Below are positions 1 through 5,440 of a DNA stretch of 5,447 bases, piece after piece (positions within the stretch are counted from its first letter, which is position 1; every line of letters starts with the position of its first letter). The stretch is from 2-01-FULL-49-10 sp041652335 (lineage in GTDB: Bacteria; Patescibacteriota; Kazan-3B-28; UBA10110). A program made the translations under genes and the position numbers. Under the pieces are notes generated by a model. It was not told where the DNA came from, did not search any database, and saw nothing but the letters and a program-made list of their open reading frames with translations. Location: assembly GCA_041652335.1 (NCBI GenBank), contig JBAZHL010000039.1, positions 1 to 5,447 on the forward strand, read 5' to 3'.

Positions 1-207
1 ACGAGGTCGACTGGCTTCTAAACGCCTACTTGTCTGCTGGCAGTGGAGCTGCTGTTCCCGTTCTCGTTCCTGGCGGTTTTTGATGGTTTCTCGGTAGGCG
101 CTCAGGCTAACCCCACAGTTAGCACAGTAGCCACCGCCCATCACCGGATCTACTACTATCCTGCCCGTTCTGCAGCGCGGACACGCTGTCTGCCCATTGA
201 TGGACAA
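1..207 (-). CDS. Small zinc-ribbon protein, C-terminus cut off by the window edge
   Basis: Reading the minus strand from the TTG at 207-205 gives 69 codons without a stop, running off the left edge. The N-terminus carries two CxxC knuckles, C9-P-R-C12 and C28-A-N-C31, separated by 15 residues that include GRIVVDPVMGGGY. This is the layout of a zinc ribbon, with four Cys expected to bind one Zn2+. From about residue 38 the chain turns into a charged, Gln/Arg/Glu-rich stretch (RQEREREQQ) that is probably helical. TTG is chosen because an in-frame TAA directly precedes it and a near-perfect SD lies 9 nt upstream. The first in-frame ATG (codon 23) would lose the first CxxC. The out-of-frame ATG beside the TTG closes after a few codons. 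The gene follows murB by 66 bp in the same direction with no terminator visible between. The function is unknown: zinc ribbons occur in nucleic-acid-binding and many other small proteins. The Zn-binding call is an inference from the Cys pattern. Confidence 0.7.
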   Translation of the reverse strand, partial: MSINGQTACPRCRTGRIVVDPVMGGGYCANCGVSLSAYRETIKNRQEREREQQLHCQQTSRRLEASRPR

Positions 208-213
208 TTAGTC

Positions 214-223
214 TCACCTCCTT
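214..223 (-). promoter_or_regulatory. Strong Shine-Dalgarno site that fixes the TTG start
   Basis: On the minus strand this reads AAGGAGGTGA, a 10-nt match to the complement of the usual 16S rRNA 3' end. Its GGAGG core ends 9 nt before the TTG at 207. It is the only strong SD in the window. The other starts have weak or no SD, so this gene is probably translated independently of murB even if it is co-transcribed with it. Confidence 0.8.
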
Positions 224-273
224 GATCCCATGATGTCAACAGCCCAATCTAACACATATTTTGGCGGATCGAG

Positions 274-1188
274 CTACTCAGCGCTAATATAGCGAATCTC
301 TGGCTCCAGAGTAGTGCCGAACCTCTTTTTCACCGCCTCTATCACCTTAGCCGACAGCTTCCTTACATTTCTGGCCTTCGCCCCACCAATATTGATCAGA
401 AAATTAGTGTGCTTGGTAGAAATGCGGGCTCCGCCGACCGTTGCCCCTCGCATCCCAGCTTCATCAATTAGTCTCCAAGCCGCCTCACCTGGCGGATTTT
501 TAAAGAAGCTCCCAGCACAGGCAGCACGTGGATGTTTGCTCCACCGTAGTCGTTTTTCCTCTTCGATCGCTTTTAATATTCGACTCTTGCTGTCTGGCAC
601 CAATTTAAACCGCGCGCTCAAAACGATCAGATGCGGTTTGGTTTTTAATTCTGAGCCGCGATAAGCCACACATAGTTCGTTGGGACTAACCGTATACACC
701 TCACCGGCCTTGGCATTAAATAAGTCCACATCAAGCAAAGTATCCGTGATAGTTCTGCCATAACAGCCGGCATTGCCCACGATAGCTCCGCCCACACTAC
801 CCGGGATATTGGCCAAAAAATCTATTCCACCCAAGTTATACATCGCCGCGTGTTTTACTAACCGGTTTAGAATACAGCCACCCCACGCCATCGCATATCC
901 GGCTGTTTTATCTACTTCGACATCATTGGCAATGTATCGAATCACCAAGCCGCGAAAACCAGCATCATCGAACAGCAGATTACTGGCCGCTCCAATTACC
1001 AAGTAGCGGAGCTTTAATCTATGCGCTAATTTAATTATCTCCACTAACTGAGTTGGGTTCTTAGCCTCTATCAATAAATCGGCTGGCCCACCGATCTTAA
1101 ATGTGCAGTAGCGTGATAACGGAACTCGGCGCTTGATCACGCCGGGGTAGGCTTTGACAAATTCATTATATTTTTTGACGTTCGCCAC
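274..1188 (-). CDS. murB: UDP-N-acetylenolpyruvoylglucosamine reductase (MurB)
   Basis: MurB is the cytoplasmic FAD enzyme that uses NADPH to reduce UDP-GlcNAc-enolpyruvate to UDP-N-acetylmuramate, the second committed step of peptidoglycan synthesis. The 304 residues match the usual length of the shorter (type II) MurB. The FAD-binding part shows FKIGGPADL (30-38), VIGAASNLL (64-72) and IPGSVGGAIVGNAGCYG (128-144). The active site shows YRGSE (176-180, with the conserved Arg177), GSFFKNP (226-232, with Ser227 as the expected proton donor) and LEPEIR near the C-terminus (Glu297 as the expected acid). KHTNFLIN (259-266) is also typical. The start is GTG, 2 bp after the TAA of the ZIP gene, with a short SD (TAAGG) 7 nt upstream inside the end of that gene. 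The stop is TAG. No other mur or fts gene is beside it, so it lies outside a classical division and cell-wall cluster. Confidence 0.97.
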   Translation of the reverse strand: MANVKKYNEFVKAYPGVIKRRVPLSRYCTFKIGGPADLLIEAKNPTQLVEIIKLAHRLKLRYLVIGAASNLLFDDAGFRGLVIRYIANDVEVDKTAGYAMAWGGCILNRLVKHAAMYNLGGIDFLANIPGSVGGAIVGNAGCYGRTITDTLLDVDLFNAKAGEVYTVSPNELCVAYRGSELKTKPHLIVLSARFKLVPDSKSRILKAIEEEKRLRWSKHPRAACAGSFFKNPPGEAAWRLIDEAGMRGATVGGARISTKHTNFLINIGGAKARNVRKLSAKVIEAVKKRFGTTLEPEIRYISAE

Positions 1189-1190
1189 AA

Positions 1191-1937
1191 TTAGGCCTTA
1201 ACCAATAACATTGCAACGATTCCCAAAATTAAAACCGCCACCTGCCCAAATCTCGCCAGCAAATATTTTCCGGTTTTTAATTCTGCAAATAGATCAACCA
1301 ACGCGATGTAGATAAACCCACCCGCACCAACAGCAATAATATATGGGACAACCTGCTGGATCGACTGCAAAGAGAAATAGGCCACCAGACCACCAATTAC
1401 CGCTACCAACGCAGATAGTAGATTAAAGATAAGGGCGCGACTCTTAGTAAAGCCACTATGGATCAGTACCGCAAAATCTCCCAACTCCTGTGGAATCTCG
1501 TGCAACACCATGGCGATAGCTGTCGCGATCCCGACCGGCACGCTAACCAAAAAAGCGGAGGCTACAATTACTCCATCTAAAAAATTATGGAAGGCGTCCC
1601 CCACCAAAACCGAATAGCCTACAACTTTTTTATTAGTTTTATGTTCGCACTCATCGCAATCATGATGATGTTCGTGATGCCAATGCAACACTTGTTCGAA
1701 TAACAAAAACAAAATTATACCGCCAGCGGTATAGTACAAAGATGTCTCACCCAGAACATTTAAACCTTCCGGGATCAGATCCAACAAGCCAACGCCCAAA
1801 AGAGCGCCCGCCGCGAACGCTACTAACCACGGTAGCGATTTATTTAGAGCCTTCTCACTAAACGCGAAATACAACACCCCGATCAGAGACACCGCGCTGA
1901 TAATAAGCAGGCTGATCAAGATGTATAGCAGTACCAT
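1191..1937 (-). CDS. ZIP-family divalent metal transporter (LIV-1/KE4-like)
   Basis: A 248-residue inner-membrane protein with eight probable membrane helices, near 2-25, 35-55, 67-84, 105-130, 133-160, 167-190, 197-216 and 228-247. Helix 4 carries HNFLD (117-121) and helix 5 carries HEIPQELGDF (146-155). These are the paired motifs that form the binuclear metal site in the ZIP family, and HE-x-P-x-E-x-GDF resembles the LIV-1/KE4 branch. The loop between helices 3 and 4 holds a His/Asp/Glu/Cys-rich stretch (HWHHEHHHDCDECEH, 85-99), typical of the variable metal-binding loop in the family. Zn2+ is the likeliest substrate, but Fe2+, Mn2+ or other divalent ions cannot be excluded, and import into the cytoplasm is the family norm. 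The ATG lies 3 bp after the stop of the 141-residue gene. No SD is visible, so translation probably depends on coupling. murB follows 2 bp later. Confidence 0.94.
   Translation of the reverse strand: MVLLYILISLLIISAVSLIGVLYFAFSEKALNKSLPWLVAFAAGALLGVGLLDLIPEGLNVLGETSLYYTAGGIILFLLFEQVLHWHHEHHHDCDECEHKTNKKVVGYSVLVGDAFHNFLDGVIVASAFLVSVPVGIATAIAMVLHEIPQELGDFAVLIHSGFTKSRALIFNLLSALVAVIGGLVAYFSLQSIQQVVPYIIAVGAGGFIYIALVDLFAELKTGKYLLARFGQVAVLILGIVAMLLVKA
1196..1200 (-). promoter_or_regulatory. Short SD for murB inside the end of the ZIP gene
   Basis: The minus strand reads TAAGG followed by a 7-nt spacer and the GTG at 1188. The site overlaps the last codons of the ZIP gene. This supports the GTG start and suggests translational coupling between the two genes. 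Confidence 0.5.
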
Positions 1938-1940
1938 ATG

Positions 1941-2366
1941 TTATTCGGTTGAGATGGGAATAGTGCCACACTTGGTAGCATTTTGGGCTGCTTGGACTGC
2001 GTCATCTAAATTCGGTTCTACCGTCCAAACCTGACGGCCATCCTTTAGCCACATATCCACATTACGATTGTGCGTCTGTGCGATGCGCAGCACTTCGCAG
2101 TTTTTTATCATCGAGAGGGCCTCGCTCCATTTGAGCGTGCCGCTACCGCTTAGATCGCTCCCCTCTTCGGTCAGATTTTGATTGTCCGAAGAGACACAGG
2201 CCGTAGTTGGCATGGCAGCAGTTGGGTTGCCACGCTTGACCCATTGGTTGTTTTGGCAGATCCAGGCGTCTTCGCCGCCGCCCCCCAATCTAATACCAAT
2301 CATCACAGCAGTGGCTACTATTAGGATCAACACTAAAATCCACAGAAATTTGTCTACTCTATCCAT
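1941..2366 (-). CDS. Single-pass membrane-anchored extracytoplasmic protein of unknown function
   Basis: A 141-residue protein with one N-terminal hydrophobic helix (about 7-27) preceded by MDRVDK, then a Gly-rich joint (28-31) and a soluble part expected outside the cytoplasm. No lipobox Cys is present. Two blocks can be seen. The first is WICQNNQWVKRGNP followed by MPTTAC (35-57), with Cys37 and Cys57. The second runs from W80 to the end (WSEAL, IKNCEVLRIAQTH, LKDGRQVWTVEPNLDDAV, KCG, STE), with Cys90 and Cys133. The four Cys could form two disulfides. From memory, similar proteins with a W-x-C...W-V-x-x-GNP block are common hypothetical proteins in Patescibacteria, but I know no function. 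It is the first gene of the tight group 141-residue protein, ZIP transporter, murB, with 3 bp to the ZIP start. A role linked to metal uptake is only a guess from position. No good SD precedes the ATG; an extended -10 sits 7 nt upstream, suggesting a leaderless mRNA. Confidence 0.85.
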   Translation of the reverse strand: MDRVDKFLWILVLILIVATAVMIGIRLGGGGEDAWICQNNQWVKRGNPTAAMPTTACVSSDNQNLTEEGSDLSGSGTLKWSEALSMIKNCEVLRIAQTHNRNVDMWLKDGRQVWTVEPNLDDAVQAAQNATKCGTIPISTE

Positions 2367-2373
2367 CTTTCTT

Positions 2374-2382
2374 ATTCTACCA
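2374..2382 (-). promoter_or_regulatory. Extended -10 promoter for the 141-residue gene and ZIP-murB operon
   Basis: The minus strand reads TGGTAGAAT: a TGn extension plus a hexamer matching TATAAT at 5 of 6 positions. The hexamer ends 7 nt before the ATG at 2366, so transcription should begin at or next to the start codon. The expected -35 position (about 2397-2402) does not resemble TTGACA and touches the edge of the palindrome at 2402-2423. Confidence 0.55.
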
Positions 2383-2391
2383 CCCGCCTCA

Positions 2392-2423
2392 CCTCCTCTC
2401 TCCTCCTCTTATATAAGAGGAGG
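2392..2423. repeat. Three copies of an 8-bp half-site, two direct and one inverted
   Basis: CCTCCTCT occurs at 2392-2399 and again at 2402-2409, exactly 10 bp apart (about one helical turn). Its reverse complement AGAGGAGG is at 2416-2423. The last two form the core of the palindrome. The plus strand of 2392-2410 is pure pyrimidine. Confidence 0.8.
2402..2423. promoter_or_regulatory. Perfect 22-bp palindrome, candidate operator between divergent promoters
   Basis: The plus strand reads CCTCCTCTT, ATAT, AAGAGGAGG: a 22-bp perfect inverted repeat with no mismatch. It covers the expected -35 position of the queA promoter and touches that of the opposite operon. Weaker outer arms (CACCT at 2390-2394 and AGGTG at 2426-2430, extendable with G-T pairs) continue the symmetry. 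It could bind a dimeric regulator of both transcripts, or be one copy of a palindromic intergenic repeat of the kind I recall from Patescibacteria genomes. A terminator role is unlikely between diverging genes. Confidence 0.55.
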
Positions 2424-2437
2424 TCAGGTGGGGTTAA

Positions 2438-2446
2438 TGCTATGAT
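2438..2446 (+). promoter_or_regulatory. Extended -10 promoter for queA
   Basis: The plus strand reads TGCTATGAT: a TGn extension plus a hexamer matching TATAAT at 5 of 6 positions. It ends 9 nt before the queA ATG, so the mRNA would have a leader of about 0-3 nt. No TTGACA-like element lies 16-18 bp upstream; that space is taken by the right arm of the palindrome. Confidence 0.55.
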
Positions 2447-2455
2447 TAGGCCGCT

Positions 2456-3490
2456 ATGAAGGTGGCCGATTTCAATTATTTTCTGCCTCCAGCACAGATT
2501 GCTGACTTTCCACCGGAGATTCGGGGTGCTTCTCGACTATTGGTATTACACCGCAATACCGGAGAGATCGAGCACAAACGGTACCCGGATTTGGTCGACT
2601 ATTTAAATCCGGGCGACGTTTTGATATTAAATGATACTAAAGTGATCAAGGCGAGATTATTGGCCGACACCAAACTCGGAGCACAGAAAGAGATCTTTTT
2701 ATTAGAAAAACATTCTACCGATTCTAACGATACGCACGTCCATAATGCTATCTATCGTGGAGCTCTGCATGTTAATGACATACTCACTGTCGGCAATGCT
2801 AACATTATTGTTAGTGAAATTCGCGATGATGGCACAATTACTATTAAATCAGACACTGATTTAGAAAAATTAGCTGACAGCATTGGTCACACTCCCCTGC
2901 CGCCATATATTAAGCGCGAAGACATAAAAGAAGATGTCGAGCGGTATCAGACGGTTTTTGCGAGAGAGAAAGGTTCTGTCGCTGCCCCCACTGCTTCTTT
3001 AAATATGACCGAGGAACTATTAGAAAAAATCCGCGCCAAAGGCATAAAAATCTGTTATTTGACCCTACACGTTGGGTTAGGCACTTTTTCTCCCATCAAG
3101 GTCGATAACCTCTCCGAGCATAAAATGCACAGCGAGTATTTTATTATTCCGGCCGAAACCGTTTCTGCAATTCAACAGGCTAAGAAAAATAATAGTAGCG
3201 TGGTGGCATTGGGAACTACCGTTACTCGCGCGCTGGAGTATTCGAAAGAGAAAATATTGTATGAACCACCACAAACTGTTTCGGGTGAGGCGGATATCTT
3301 TATCTATCCGGGTTATCAATTTGGAGTCGTGGATAAATTAGTGACCAACTATCATGCTCCTCGCTCCACAGTGTTAATGTTAACCGCCGCCTTTGCCGGT
3401 TGGGACAAACTAAAACCCGCTTACGAATCTGCAATCGCAAGCGGGTATAGCTTTCTCTCCTACGGCGACAGTATGCTGATTACTGTATAA
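2456..3490 (+). CDS. queA: S-adenosylmethionine:tRNA ribosyltransferase-isomerase (QueA)
   Basis: QueA transfers and isomerises the ribose of S-adenosylmethionine onto preQ1 at the wobble base of tRNAs with GUN anticodons, giving epoxyqueuosine. It is a cytoplasmic enzyme acting after Tgt. The 344 residues match the normal length and the family landmarks are in order: QIADFPPEIRGASRLLVL (14-31), LNPGDVLILNDTKVIKARL (50-68), GHTPLPPYI (144-152), RYQTVFA (163-169), GSVAAPTA (173-180), TLHVGLGTFSPI (203-214), HKMHSEYF (222-229), ALGTTVTRALE (251-261), IFIYPGY (281-287), TNYHAPRST (297-305) and SYGDSMLI (335-342). The ATG start fits the family N-terminus. Only a weak AGG precedes it, and the promoter spacing suggests a leaderless mRNA. 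Departures from the family pattern as I recall it are SLNMT where GLHFT is usual (181-185), and YSFLSYGDS where YRFFSYGDA is usual. The 3' end overlaps the opposing 641-residue gene by 11 bp. tgt and other queuosine genes are not in view. Confidence 0.97.
   Translation: MKVADFNYFLPPAQIADFPPEIRGASRLLVLHRNTGEIEHKRYPDLVDYLNPGDVLILNDTKVIKARLLADTKLGAQKEIFLLEKHSTDSNDTHVHNAIYRGALHVNDILTVGNANIIVSEIRDDGTITIKSDTDLEKLADSIGHTPLPPYIKREDIKEDVERYQTVFAREKGSVAAPTASLNMTEELLEKIRAKGIKICYLTLHVGLGTFSPIKVDNLSEHKMHSEYFIIPAETVSAIQQAKKNNSSVVALGTTVTRALEYSKEKILYEPPQTVSGEADIFIYPGYQFGVVDKLVTNYHAPRSTVLMLTAAFAGWDKLKPAYESAIASGYSFLSYGDSMLITV
3405..3446 (-). terminator. Probable intrinsic terminator of the 641-residue gene, inside queA
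   Basis: On the minus strand an 8-bp stem (ACCCGCTT at 3446-3439 pairing with AAGCGGGT at 3422-3415) encloses a 16-nt loop and is followed by TTTAGTTTG, a T-rich tail. The hairpin begins 33 nt after the TAA of the 641-residue gene. It overlaps queA codons for roughly residues 320-331. The loop is rather long and the T tract is interrupted, so strength is uncertain. Confidence 0.45.
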
Positions 3491-5405
3491 CTCCACCCCA
3501 TTCGATCACCGTAAAGCCATGTCGCTCTGGTGTTTTGATCGTTGGAGCCGTTACGTCAATTGGCTGCTGCAAGGGTTTAAAGTCCATTAGGATTCGTACG
3601 ACCGTATCTGGTTTGGGGGTAATACTAAGTGGAGCCAACTGATTCATCGTTGCGGTGCCCCAGAAACCGACAAAATAATACGGAGCGCCTTGCATCCGCG
3701 GCAACCAGAATTCTTTAAAGTCATCGGTTTCTTTAGCATTTAATCCCAACTGGGCTAACTTATCATCCAAAAAACTACTGACCTCCGCCTGTTTAACTAC
3801 CCAACCCTTGGCGGGAGCTTGGTATAAACCACCGCGTCCTTCCCAAAACAGATACGGGTATTTCTTTTGTGATTTCATTTCAGTTAATACTCCACTCGGT
3901 TCTGCGATCACATCCCAACCAGTCCCATATTCTGGATCAGTAAAGCTAAATCCACCCACCGGGCTTACTTTTACGCTCACCCGAGTAGTCCTTTCTGGAT
4001 AGAGATAGATCACCGGCTTGCCGCACTCAGCCGCCGGCAGAATATCCTTGCGAGTGAATTTAATGATACGACCAAATGGATCCTCCCAGAAAAAGAGCGG
4101 ATGAGTAGCTAAGAACTGCTGGTATGTCATCATCTTACTTCCCATCGCCTGATTCCATTCCGTGTAGGTAATGTAGAGATCTTTGATCGCCTGTTCGTTA
4201 TTATCTTTAAAGCCGTATATAGGGTCACTATCACCACCTGCACCGTACTCACTGGTTTTACCGATCGTCTGCAATTTGGACATCAAACTATCTGGCATCA
4301 CCGCTGCAAAATCAACATCACCACATCCACCAACCGTTGCCATAGCATATTCATCATCGTTCCCGTCATTTTCTTTCCCGGTATCTGTCCAGACCACTCC
4401 CGGCACCCCTTCGTTAATGTCTGACTGGCTTAGGGATACAAACGTCGGCTTCATCACATAAGTTAGGCATGTACCATCAACTAACTCCGCATAGAATCCG
4501 TGCCGATAGTTTTCTTCGCCACCAGCGCCAGTTGGCAAACCGACCACCTTGGTTGGTTTAGCGTTAGTCCAAACGGACAGATCATTAACCGGATTTTTAA
4601 ATACTTCAACCCATCGATCGGGCTCTTGCGTCCAAATGTTCTTTATAACCTGAACATCCGATGCCTTGTACATCCCTGCCGCAGTCTGATAAATAACCTG
4701 GCTGGAATCGGACGGATTAGTCAGTTTATCTGGCATCTCCAGATCGGGGATCAGGTAAGAAGCATCCACGGTATATTTAGAAGTATCAATCATCAGATCT
4801 TCGCTCCCCTCCCAATCTGATAGATCGGGCGATTGACGACCAATCACCACTAAACTCCCATCGGTTTTTTTAACAATTCTAAACACCCCAGTGGACGGCC
4901 CCATACCACCCACAACCAGATCGGCTACGATCAATTCTGAGTCTTTATAGGGTCCCTCAATAAACTTACCTACCTGATAGTAGCGCGACAGACTTTCGGG
5001 ATTAGTACTGGATGCATACCCCGGAACAGAGGCCTCGGTCGCTGGATCTTTCATCAACCCCAAACTTCGAATGGGCTGAATCGGCTGCCACTCAACTGGG
5101 CCAGATTGCGTGACCTCGTTAGTAGGCCCCTTTTTAAACCATGATTGGATGTTGGACCAATATTTGCCATAAACATATCCGCCACCCAGGGCGATAATCG
5201 ACAATACGATAATAGTAACCACCCAACTCACCCATCCAGCTCGCTTGCGTGGCAGCTTTGGCTTAGCCGTCGGGGATGGCGAAGTTATCGGCTGTACTGG
5301 CTGAGCTGCCGGCGGTGTTTCTGGTTGATTAATTGGCATACTCTGCGATTTAATCGGCTCTTCATCCGGCCACATATCCTGAGGAACATTGGTCTGGTCG
5401 TTCAT
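3480..5405 (-). CDS. Membrane-anchored extracytoplasmic protein with a KPVIYLYP domain, function unknown
   Basis: A 641-residue protein. Residues 1-55 are hydrophilic and rich in Pro and Gln, ending in a basic patch (KPKLPRKR, 48-55). Residues 57-79 form one membrane helix (WVSWVVTIIVLSIIALGGGYVYG), and the rest is expected outside the cytoplasm. Residues 100-450 show no domain I recognise; Cys313 and Cys361 could form a disulfide. From 461 comes a block with CGKPVIYLYP (461-470), YPYLFWEGRGGLY (516-528), DDFKEFWLPRM (561-571), YYFVGFWG (576-583), APLSITPKPDTVVRILMDFKPL (591-612) and a closing RHGFTVIEWGGV (628-639). I recall proteins with a C-x-KPVIYLYP block as conserved uncharacterised proteins in Patescibacteria and some other microbes; their biochemical role is not known to me. 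The many aromatic and beta-type segments suggest a beta-rich surface domain. The start is ATG with no SD. The gene stands alone, converges on queA and overlaps its last 11 bp. Confidence 0.88.
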   Translation of the reverse strand: MNDQTNVPQDMWPDEEPIKSQSMPINQPETPPAAQPVQPITSPSPTAKPKLPRKRAGWVSWVVTIIVLSIIALGGGYVYGKYWSNIQSWFKKGPTNEVTQSGPVEWQPIQPIRSLGLMKDPATEASVPGYASSTNPESLSRYYQVGKFIEGPYKDSELIVADLVVGGMGPSTGVFRIVKKTDGSLVVIGRQSPDLSDWEGSEDLMIDTSKYTVDASYLIPDLEMPDKLTNPSDSSQVIYQTAAGMYKASDVQVIKNIWTQEPDRWVEVFKNPVNDLSVWTNAKPTKVVGLPTGAGGEENYRHGFYAELVDGTCLTYVMKPTFVSLSQSDINEGVPGVVWTDTGKENDGNDDEYAMATVGGCGDVDFAAVMPDSLMSKLQTIGKTSEYGAGGDSDPIYGFKDNNEQAIKDLYITYTEWNQAMGSKMMTYQQFLATHPLFFWEDPFGRIIKFTRKDILPAAECGKPVIYLYPERTTRVSVKVSPVGGFSFTDPEYGTGWDVIAEPSGVLTEMKSQKKYPYLFWEGRGGLYQAPAKGWVVKQAEVSSFLDDKLAQLGLNAKETDDFKEFWLPRMQGAPYYFVGFWGTATMNQLAPLSITPKPDTVVRILMDFKPLQQPIDVTAPTIKTPERHGFTVIEWGGVIQ

Positions 5406-5411
5406 ATTATT

Positions 5412-5429
5412 AGTTATAGCTATATAACT
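5412..5429 (-). repeat. Short AT-rich inverted repeat upstream of the 641-residue gene
   Basis: AGTTATA (5412-5418) and TATAACT (5423-5429) are perfect 7-bp inverted arms around a 4-base spacer, GCTA. The repeat lies between the best -10 candidate and the ATG, starting 7 nt upstream of the start codon. If transcription starts near 5428-5429, it would form a weak hairpin at the very 5' end of the mRNA. It also contains a second -10-like hexamer (TATAAC, 5418-5413 on the minus strand), so it may matter as promoter DNA rather than RNA. Confidence 0.5.
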
Positions 5430-5434
5430 CCCTG

Positions 5435-5440
5435 ATTATA
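5435..5440 (-). promoter_or_regulatory. -10 box of the 641-residue gene
   Basis: The minus strand reads TATAAT exactly, 29 nt before the ATG, predicting a leader of about 23 nt. The -35 region falls outside the window. An alternative hexamer, TATAAC, ends 7 nt from the ATG and would give a leaderless mRNA, like the two promoters in the 2367-2455 gap. Confidence 0.45.

Noticed and set aside
43..225. Plus-strand open frame of 60 codons opposite the zinc-ribbon gene
   Set aside because: It has no SD and no recognisable motif. The minus strand over the same bases has a strong SD and paired CxxC knuckles, so this is a shadow.
211..239. Exact TTGACA (-35-like) on the minus strand at 239-234, upstream of the zinc-ribbon gene
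   Set aside because: A 17-bp spacer leads to TGAGAC, which does not resemble TATAAT and would place the start site downstream of the SD. Probably chance.
225..270. GATCC/GGATC inverted pair between murB and the zinc-ribbon gene as a terminator
   Set aside because: Only 5 bp of pairing with a loop of more than 30 nt and no T tract after it.
314..1006. Plus-strand open frames across murB
   Set aside because: MurB on the minus strand has all family motifs in order; the opposite frames are low-complexity shadows.
2182..2445. Plus-strand open frame of 87 codons across the 141-residue gene and the divergent gap
   Set aside because: It runs through the palindrome and promoters and shows no domain. 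The minus-strand protein has a convincing membrane anchor and Cys pattern.
3077..3319. Minus-strand open frame of 80 codons inside queA
   Set aside because: It lies fully within a clear QueA coding region and has no motif or SD.
3503..3531. CACC...GGTG followed by TTTT on the plus strand, as a queA terminator
   Set aside because: The stem is only 4 bp with a mismatch beyond it and a long loop, and the site lies inside the 641-residue gene. Too weak to call.
4183..5435. Plus-strand open frames opposite the 641-residue gene
   Set aside because: Short frames without motifs, opposite a long intact frame with a membrane helix and a recognisable C-terminal domain.
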